A program made the translations under genes and the position numbers. From contig NC_092576.1 of NCBI RefSeq assembly GCF_037975245.1, positions 28,697,111-28,761,110 on the forward strand: a DNA stretch of 64,000 bases, written 5' to 3'. The stretch's first letter is position 1, and each line of letters begins with the position of its first letter. Of this stretch, positions 56,097 through 64,000 are shown in pieces. The notes beneath the pieces were generated by a model. The model was given only the letters and a program-made list of their open reading frames with translations. It had not been told where the DNA came from and did no database searches. The stretch comes from Apostichopus japonicus. Taxonomy: Eukaryota > Echinodermata > Holothuroidea > Aspidochirotida > Stichopodidae.

Positions 56097-56425
56097 CTTT
56101 TCTTCTGTTTCCACCCCCCCCCCCTTCTCGCCTGGTGCCCCTCCCCACATTCACTCCTCTTAGCGCTCTTCCACATGTTTTCTCCACACCTTTCTGTCTT
56201 TTTCTTTTCCAGTTTATTCCCTACCCCCTTCCCTTAATTCTCTCTTTGTCCCTCTACTGTTTATCTCCTATCTATCCTCTTCCCCTGTTGGTTTCTTTCT
56301 TTCTTCTCTCCATGCCTTGTCTAATAATCCCCTTACATCTATCTCTTTGTGTTCACCATGCTCATTAACCTGTCTGTTCTTTGTGTTTTTTGTCCCTTCT
56401 GTTACTAATACTTGTCCTTTAGCCT

Positions 56426-56456
56426 TTGAAGAAGATCCTGCTAGGATCGAAACGTC
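56426..56456 (+). ncRNA. Degenerate hammerhead ribozyme-like motif
   Basis: TTGAAGA at 56426-56432 sits where a hammerhead CUGANGA core would be. It is followed by a perfect 6-bp stem GATCCT/AGGATC with loop GCT (56434-56448), then GAAAC at 56449-56453. Penelope-like elements are known to carry hammerhead motifs near their ends. Here the core C is U, which should disrupt the C3-G8 pair, so cleavage is doubtful. Stem III and stem I are not confidently drawn. Confidence 0.5.
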
Positions 56457-56520
56457 AGGCCAACTTACTTTTACACATTCTCCTGCGCAGGCTCTCTAGT
56501 GGATAAGCAGTTTGCTAAAA

Positions 56521-56960
56521 GTTTTATTTTATTTCAGTATTTAACCTCATTAGAACTAAAGGGGAAGTCGGGATGTGATATAGTTTAGTTTTTAATATAC
56601 ATGACATGGTGATTTTCAGCAAAGAACTACACAACAATCTACCTTGTTTCTAGAACGTTTTGTAAACGCATGTTAATTAACTTACATTTTAACTTTTCAA
56701 TTCTTAATAACAACCATCTAAGTGACCGAAATGAAAGTAAAAGCACATCTAGTTATCAAAATTCCTACGAAAAATAAAAAGAGGTATCACGTAAAAAGAA
56801 AAATCGAAATAGAAAGGGTTAATTATCAACTACCTCTCTAACGGCTCTTTCAGTTTCATATGTAATGACCTTTATAAACAGAAGAACGTTTTATATACTG
56901 TAAATGGTTAAGTGGCAAAGTGATATTGTTTCCCTGTTTTATGTGATAGCACATGGTAAA
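56521..56960. other. 5' flank of the LRR gene
   Basis: AT-rich DNA upstream of the signal-peptide exon; should contain its promoter and 5' UTR. No distinctive element recognised. Confidence 0.35.
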
Positions 56961-59900
56961 ATGTGGTTCTGGCTCCTGGTAATGTCATTTTGCTGCGTTC
57001 ATGGAACGACAATCGATGACTCCCTGCAGTACAATCAACTAGATATAAGGAAAGAAACGAGTAAGTTATGAAATATTCACTTTGTAACTATGAATAGATT
57101 AGTACATATATATTTGAAACATCAGCTTTTGATTTCTTATGTTGTAACAATACATATGAAAACTAGATCATTAATTGTCCACTTCAGCAAATGACGTCAG
57201 CTTACGAAGAATAACCAAGAACGTAGAGTTATTTAAAATATTTGTGGGAAAAAATGGAAGATAGATACTCTCTTATATATTTTGTATGTTTCATTACAAT
57301 ATCGAACAAGGCACACGGGTGCTATACCGAGATATGTGGCTATACCAGCTAAATATATATATATGTAATAATGTTACGTCGTGGTCTAATGTTTGTGTAT
57401 TGTAGAATAGAAATTATAAAAATGCCCCAAACCAGTTTCTACCTTAAATTGAATGTAATTTTTATCATCTTTATTAACTGAGCAAACTATTTACGAAAAT
57501 GATAAAGACTATCTTGATAACAGAAAGCAAGTTTCATCGTAATTATCTAGCTTTCTTGCACTACTTAAATACTTCGCAGGGAAATATTTCCTGTTTGTTT
57601 TATCACAACAGAACCGACCGCTTGCGGTGCCAATCATACGTGTGACTGTCACCAAACGAAGAAGACATTTTACCTCGTTGATTGCTCGTTAAGAGCATTG
57701 AGTGTAATACCAACGTTACCTCACAATGCCACGGAAATGTAAGATTAAGAACGATTATGCACGGGCCTTATTAGTAACTAGGTATAAAATGACAAGATAG
57801 ATTAATATTATCTAACAAAATATTAAAAAGTCAATTTTCCGACTATCTACATGAATGTTTAACCCATCTGCTTTAGTTTTGGTGATATTTATAAATAGGA
57901 GTGACATTCAGTTACCGGTGCGCAGGAATTCAGAGGGGATAGTCTAAAAATATAAGCATATAGGCCTCAAATGTATTCTGTCAGATTGTGGTAGTAAATG
58001 CACCAAAAAAAAAAAGAACCCGCGACTGATTTATGCAGGGGTCTGAAACTTCATGGAAGGGACAGAAGCAAATCAAGGAAAATTTACAGTAGCAGGTCTT
58101 GCCCTGGGGCATTTAGGCCGACTCCAATGAAGGGTGGGAGAATAGGTCGTGCCCAGAAAAAAGGTTATACGTGGTATATTATGATATATATTTAAACTAC
58201 AGGTATCTTAACGCTAGGTTATGCAAATAAATACTTTGTGTTAGGCTGAAAGGGGGGGGGGGCTGCATCTTTGTAGTAGTGATGCCGTAATTCTTCCCCT
58301 CCTGAATAAAAAAAAATTCTCAGACTGAAGTTAGAGTGGGGTTCTGTCACCCGCCCCCTTAGCACTCCACTGGATACAATTGATGATGTCATTTGAATAT
58401 ATCACATGATACCTTTTGTGGCATCCGGTATTTGAACAAGCAGTGACAATATCAGACACATGTTTAACTTCGTTGTGAATTATTAACTGCTTTGTGATAT
58501 TTTTTATTTCTCACAGAAATATATCGCGTAACAGACTTACTGGCATACCACCTGGAACGTTCCAATGGACAGTCAACCTGACATCTATGTACGCAATCAC
58601 AAAGTGTACCACGTTTTACATTGCTAAATGTTATTTTAGGTTTTTCCATTACAATCACCTTTAATATGAAGGAGTTAAAAAATGATTTCAAAATATAAGA
58701 ATACAAATTCGAGATGTGATACGTTTTCATTTAAACCAAAGGAAGTTTACTTACGTTACATGAATTCAATGTGGGTCTGCTAACGTTACAGAATATTTTC
58801 GTCTTGGAGAGCACAAAGTAGGGTGGGGACATCAACATATCCTGAAACAAAGAATAATAGTGAAATCCAAGAATATGTTTTCTGTAAAACTTTCAGAATT
58901 TTCACAAGAAACCAAATGAAAGCGATTCCAAATGGAATATTCTCAAGTGTGAACAATCTTGAAAACGTGTAAGTTTTTCAAAATTTTAACTCTATTGTGA
59001 ATGATTGTTTGATGTCAAAGGCAAAATAGAAGACTTAAACCCGGTCAATAAGGTCAGTATAAACATTCTTGATATAAGCAGAGCTCTGGCTGCTCTTGAA
59101 ATCAAGTTTCTGTTTCAATCATCACTCTGTTGTAACATCACAAGCAGCGAAACAATATCCTTTGTTTCTTTGTTATTACACAATTGATTTAAACGATCAT
59201 TATTCCTTTTCCTCTTAACAGAGCATTTTCTACCAACAAGATTGTTTCCATTCCGGTTGATTTACTCGAATCTAAAATAAACCTGCAGAAAGTGTATGTT
59301 TTCTACTTTTTTCTACTTTCGTGAAAAATCCCTAAAGCTTCTCTAAATGACAATTTCACCGTTGTTATCTCCAAATCTGGTTCGGAACGATTACTCGGAA
59401 CTATTATTTTAGAAATGTGTTTCTCTAGAAGTTCCCTTTTTGTAATATATTTTCGTATCTTAGCTTACAGATGAACTAATGTTAATTATCTGCTGCTCAG
59501 GCGAACTGGTTCATAGATTTTAAATAAAATATTAATAATGAATTTTAGGTCATCGCATTCTAAGTGTGGTTTGGAATTTTGAGGTGTGGCCAAATGAATC
59601 TCTTGTTATCAGATCATAAATAATTAAAGTTGATTCACTTTCAATTGACAGTAACGAAAAATCCCAAGAACGACACTTGTGATTCTCGCCATACACCGAC
59701 AATGTTTTTTTGTTAATTTACAGAGACTTTTCCAGAAACTACATCAAAGAAATTCCAACAGGATTTCTGTCGTCAGCATTAAATATAAAATCAATGCAAG
59801 TACCATTTTAATATGGACTCGGTTTCAAAACATTGATTATGTTACTAGTCTACATGTATTACACTTTCTCCGTTTATTCAAAAATCTCATTCGATATCAC

Positions 59901-62900
59901 GTGTTTTTCTGTGTTATTTTGTGGGACTGAAATGTTTTCAGAGTGGGATATATAGACTTCTTTAATTGTTTGCTGTATTTAGAAAGCTAATGTACAATGA
60001 ATGTTTTTGCTAGAGCATCATTTTTATATAGGAAATATTCAATTAAGGTCAGCTTTGAATTAAATTAACTCAATGATAGAATAAACCTAAGCCACAAAAG
60101 ATACGATCGACTTCATATTCACAGATCCTATGCTCTTCTCTACAGAGATTTTTCAAGCAACAAAATATCTCACATTCCCTCTGATCTGTTTGAAAACAAG
60201 ACTAATCTTCAGACTTTGTAAGTATCATAGGAGACGGTACATAATATTAATAAATATTGATTGATATCCTAATTTTTACTAGGTAGGACATTTGCGTAGG
60301 GGTGTATTCGTCCCAAATTATATTTCAAACTAACACAGTGTAAGCTAGCATGTAATCTACTGTTACACAATTCATCTACTGTTAATCGCTTCTCGGCCTT
60401 TTGGCTAAGATCATGTGTAGTATCTATTCCCTTTCAAGGGGAATGGTAATGCACACGCAACGATGCTCACACAGTCACAGTCCCGATGCAAGGGGACTGG
60501 GGTTGAGAGCGAATAAGTCGTTCGATGGTTTGGGTTTCGTGCCCAGGTTCTTTCCTGGGCGACTTTTTCTTAAAAAGTATCTGTTCCCTTTCGAGGGGAA
60601 TGTTGATACACACCCAATGATGATCACCCAGTCACAGTCCCGATGTAAAGGGACTGGGGTTGAGAGCGGATCAGTGGTTCGGTAGTTTGGTTTTCGTGCC
60701 CAGGTTCTTTCCTGGGCGCCTTTTTCTTAAGAAAGTATCTACTGTTAAATGGTGTAAGTACAAAGATCAAAGTATGATTGAGTTCAAACACGAAGCTATT
60801 TTGCTGCAAAATTATTTATTCTCGGTTAGATGACTTAGTTATGCCTGCTTGGCAATGTTGTTCCATCTTAGACAAACTAAATTAACAAAATTGTATTGCT
60901 ATGCATTATCTATGATTTAATTAAAGTTAAGCGAACTTTTGTACCAAATCACAGTAATTCTTTTGTTTTGGTTTCATATTGACAAAATTGTATTGCTATG
61001 CGGTATCTATGATTTAACTAAAGTTAAGCGACCTGTTGTACCAAATCACAGTAAACCTATTATTTTGGTTTCATATTGAGAATGAATATACCGTTTAATG
61101 TTGCAGCGTGATAGCTTTGTGCTGTAAATAACCGGAAATGAATTTAGCCTGTCGGGTTCTATTTTATCAGAATTCACTATGCTTATAGGTTGGCTGGAAT
61201 TGGGCATTTATTTTCGTTAATTCTGTCAATAGTAGCTATCATACTAATACTATATAGATATAAAAGTCCATATAAATAATACTGCACCAATATTTGCGTT
61301 AAATATGTATCAGTTGGTACACTGTGATAAAACTATACACACATTTTCTGTGTTAATTTTTATCAGTGACACCATGCATCATGGCCCTTTCTACTAAATA
61401 GTTGTACATTGCGTTGTAATTTGTGGTAAATGCCTACATATTTAGCGAATGGATATGGAATATTATTCTGTGTACAGTAATGATGTTGCATATTATATGT
61501 TAATACTGTATAGCTTAATCTGCATATTATACATAGATATATATTTAGGTGGCGTCAGCTGAAATAGCAACAAAGTGTTTCGGTCTATATTAAAGTTTAA
61601 ACATCATATTGCAAATAATGGTTAAGCCCCTCTGGACTGTGTAAAGAAGAAAAAATTACATTAATGGACATGTTCCGTATAGTTAAAGATATTCATTGAT
61701 CATTGCCAACCGTATTGAATAACATTACACACCTCCTGTCTCCCATAAACACCCATAAATTGTATAATCTTAAAATCAATGTATAGCATATATCAATTTT
61801 ACAGGCACAGTAATCCAAATATGATATATTGTTGTGTTATGGCAGTATCTGATTTACCATGAACCGCGTAACACAGAAAGTTACCTTTCAGAAGCAATTC
61901 TCTTATTCGTTTGCTGGAAATAGTATGAGCCGTAGGACCAGTCTTCATTTTGACCATATAGTATTTAATTGTACGAAACACTGGTTGATGTAATTTAGTC
62001 GACTAATCAGTTTTACGTTACCAACTTAAGATTATACTAGGAATGCCAGGAAAAAGTAGTTTCCAATACATGGTATTTAAATCGCTCAAACTAGGAACTA
62101 TTGTAACCTGTTGTTATTCAGGATAAATTGACTTGTGTACAGCTCTTGTTAATTGAAGCATTTGTTGAGGAAGAGTTCAACCGTTTTTTTTTAATCGTTT
62201 CAGGTTCTTTGGTGACAATTACATTACAAACCTGGACAGCAGAATATTTGACGGGAATCCAAGTCTTATCAGTTTGTAAGCATTTTAACCTTATTATAAC
62301 TCTACATTTCAAGAAGTTGATGAAAGTATATAATTAATATAAAAGCAAGAGAATGAATATTAACAATAAATAAGTAAGTTAATGTGTGCCGTTTTGCCAA
62401 AGAATGTATTCGGAACACGAAGTGTTAATGCATTATGGCCATAATGACCTTTTCCGGTTGAATTTTGTACGTAATCTGTCTCGACTTCATTCACACGATA
62501 AGCAATATAATCATGACTACTTTTGTGTTATCAATTGTTATCATTTGCATCGGCGTCTTCCTCGACATGTCCAAAGCATTCGACACAATTAACCACTCCA
62601 TTTATTATCCTAACTATCTTTCCACGGAATCAGAGGAACAACCCTAAATTGGCTAGACAGTCATGTCACAAATAGGGTACAATATACTACATACAATAAT
62701 TCAAATTCTAGACTTGGTGATATCGCCTGTGGTGTGCCTCGGGGCTCTGTATTAGGTCCTTTGTTGTTTATTATATACGTTAACGATATCTGCCATGTCT
62801 CCATAATCGTCCATACAGTCTTATTTGCCGATGACACCAATCTCTTGTGAGCGTATTAATATTGATAGCAAACTTTCTTGGAATAACCATATTTCGTCAG

Positions 62901-63664
62901 TATGTAACATTGTAGCTAAAATACTGGTAAATTATCTAAACTGAAATATTTCCTCCGACAGCATGTCTTTAGAATGATTTATGAAACATTAGTTCAGTTC
63001 CTGGTCCAAGATATATATTAAGTATGAAGTAATTAATTGTTAGTCTTAGTTACACGTTCAATTGTTGCATCATTGTAAATTGTTATGAATTTGGTTTGGA
63101 TGGTTGCATCGGCTGTAACCTACGTAGCGTCACAATAAACAGAAGAAACACAAATGATGATGACAAGGACGACGATGAAGATGACGATGACGAGGAACAC
63201 TTTATGTTAGTAATAGTTCTGATCGAAATGGTAAGGATATAAGAATAAATTAAAGTGAATACCACGTATATTGAGGGAGAATTCTGATAGAGACTGTACG
63301 TCAATGGCATTCTAGAGTGTATTTTGCCGGGGTTTATATTTCATTTTTAACATCATTGAGATCAAAAAGATGGATTTACTAATATAATCCATGTAAACTT
63401 GTTATCTGTCGATAGCGATTTCAGGAAAAATCGTCTCGAAGAAATTGCAGAAGAGCTGTTTTCAAGCACACCGAGCATTGAACGTGTGTAAGTAAACGAT
63501 TTTATCTAGTAAATGTTCTTTATTCAAACATGTTTGATAGTCAGTTATGCTGGAACTTAAATTTGCAATTTTGTTTTCATTTTTTCTGTCAGAGATCTGT
63601 CCCGAAACTTTATCAAGGAAATACCGAAGGAGTTTTTTGCGAAAACACCACATCTTAAACATGT
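56961..63664 (+). CDS. Secreted or membrane LRR protein with 72-bp LRR exons, 3' part beyond window
   Basis: Signal-peptide exon 56961-57060 (MWFWLLVMSFCCVHG; ATG chosen because an upstream ATG at 56953 meets a stop). LRRNT exon 57612-57738 with the Cys pattern ACGANHTCDCHQ and VDCS. Then eight LRR exons, each exactly 72 nt and phase 2 at both ends: 58517-58588, 58897-58968, 59222-59293, 59724-59795, 60146-60217, 62204-62275, 63416-63487 and 63593-63664. They encode LRRs such as SRNYIKEIPTGFL and SRNFIKEIPKEFF (consensus LxxNxxxxIPxxxF). The joined frame is open for about 268 residues. This one-repeat-per-exon layout is seen in LGR/relaxin-type receptors and other extracellular LRR proteins; the C-terminal part deciding the class is outside. 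The fourth LRR exon has a GC donor (gcaagt). Confidence 0.85.
57739..58516. other. LRR gene intron
   Basis: No LRR exon seen. A poly-A run near 58006-58014 and a G run at 58251-58261. The ORF at 57998 has no support. Confidence 0.45.
60385..60736 (+). mobile_element. U2 snRNA-headed retroposon (SINEU-like), dimeric copy 2
   Basis: Starts exactly at U2 nucleotide 1 (ATCGCTTCTCGGCCTTTTGG) and runs through the branch-recognition GTGTAGTATCT, then switches to the hairpin-rich body also seen at 13785-13979. A second body copy without the U2 head follows in tandem from about 60578 (TATCTGTTCCCTTTCGAGGG). ATCTACTGTTA flanks the whole at 60374-60384 and 60737-60747, a perfect 11-bp target duplication, which shows insertion as one retroposed unit. 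It lies in the sense orientation in an intron of the LRR gene. No Sm site, so it is not a U2 gene. Confidence 0.85.
60750..62200. other. LRR gene intron
   Basis: Contains a local duplication: GACAAAATTGTATTGCTATG near 60978 resembles AACAAAATTGTATTGCTATG near 60887, each followed by similar ATCTATGATTTAA and TAAAGTTAAGCGA. No LRR exon found between the fifth and sixth repeats. Confidence 0.5.
62540..62985 (+). pseudogene. LINE reverse transcriptase fragment
   Basis: Frames in succession give VFLDMSKAFDTINHSI, GVPRGSVLGPLLFIIYVNDI and LFADDTNLL. These are reverse transcriptase motifs in the right order with short deletions between them. A later piece reads INIDSKLSWNNHISSVCN. Same strand as the host gene, in the intron between LRR exons 6 and 7. 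It is a different and less complete copy than the LINE at 35979-40600. Confidence 0.85.
63150..63200. repeat. GATGAC-type simple repeat
   Basis: Imperfect GATGAC/GACGAC units in the LRR gene intron; the Ser-rich reverse ORF across it is an artefact. Confidence 0.8.
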
Positions 63665-64000
63665 GTAAGTTTGAAAAACACGGTAACAAAAACCTGAAAG
63701 ACAAATTTTTTCCCTAATAAAATGGGGTTACGTTTGGTGCCGAAATGAATATATATCAATATATTTGGCAATGTAAAATTTGATTCGATCTTCAAATTTA
63801 TTTTAATTAACGATAAAACACTCTTTTTTAAAGAGAAGTGGAATTCGATGTCAGTTTCTTAGAATCTTTACAGGACAAGAGCATACTATATTGTAAAGTC
63901 AGATCAAAAAGGATAGTGGAAACTATTTTTGCGGCGATAGTCCAAAGTGATAATTGAAATACATGTTGTCGTTCTTGTTATAAAGTTTAATGAAAAACTG
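63665..64000. other. LRR gene intron at the window end
   Basis: Follows donor gtaagt at 63665. I find no further LRR exon before the end of the window. Confidence 0.5.

Larger units (their letters stand above)
54500..56520 (+). mobile_element. Penelope-like retroelement, 5'-truncated and frameshifted
   Basis: Reverse transcriptase followed by a GIY-YIG endonuclease is the hallmark of endonuclease-bearing Penelope-like elements. The 5' end is lost before the first reverse transcriptase motif, LPKIHKPGKPGRPII near 54555. The 3' end holds a hammerhead-like motif (56426-56456). Low divergence of the long ORF suggests fairly recent activity of the family. Confidence 0.92.

Noticed and set aside
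60385-60565. Functional U2 snRNA gene
   Set aside because: Only the first 42 or so nucleotides match U2; the Sm site and the 3' stem-loops are missing and target duplications flank it.
63826-63960. A ninth LRR exon after TTTTAAAG
   Set aside because: The translation lacks the LxxNxxxxIP pattern and no donor gives 72 nt.

Overview
Eukaryotic (metazoan) genomic DNA, AT-rich, with long introns, GT-AG splice sites, many (TA)n microsatellites, minisatellites and several transposable-element classes. An LRRC72-like gene, an NXPE-family gene, a secreted LRR gene with one repeat per 72-bp exon, a Penelope-like element and a non-LTR retrotransposon together suggest a marine invertebrate deuterostome. 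An echinoderm, perhaps a sea cucumber, is my best guess. This is inferred from gene content and repeat style, not from a search.

Layout. (1) 17-13118, minus strand: an LRRC72-like leucine-rich-repeat gene in at least four exons, 3' part outside the window. Its introns hold a 68-bp minisatellite with higher-order structure next to a splice donor, two longer tandem repeats and a 42-bp repeat. (2) 13785-14775: a repeat headed by the 5' end of U2 snRNA, then a 39-bp inverted-repeat element. (3) 16156-23598, plus strand: an NXPE-type membrane protein gene reconstructed from three phase-compatible exons. Its large terminal exon lies in a 2.17-kb segment that is tandemly duplicated almost perfectly between (TA)n tracts. 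(4) 23.8-34 kb: repeat-rich DNA with a 22-bp minisatellite, a foldback element, a dispersed GC-rich-core repeat family, a tRNA-like SINE head and a pyrimidine tract, plus a two-exon gene for a 57-residue single-pass membrane protein (28524-29150). (5) 34.8-52 kb: a very large tandem-repeat domain. A 19-20-bp array is split by a decayed 4.6-kb LINE. It is followed by about 9 kb of repeats carrying splice-site-like signals and then about eleven 176-bp repeats of related sequence. The 9-kb array is interrupted by a 2.1-kb terminal-inverted-repeat element that carries a SAP-domain ORF and a nested smaller element. (6) 54.5-56.5 kb: a frameshifted Penelope-like element with a degenerate hammerhead-like motif at its 3' end. 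(7) 56961-63664 and beyond, plus strand: a signal-peptide and LRRNT exon followed by eight LRR exons of exactly 72 bp in the same phase, one with a GC donor. A second U2-headed retroposon and a LINE fragment sit in its introns.

The genes do not form an operon or an obvious pathway. Gene models were built by hand from ORFs, splice signals and phase agreement. Family assignments are from recalled motifs, without any database search.
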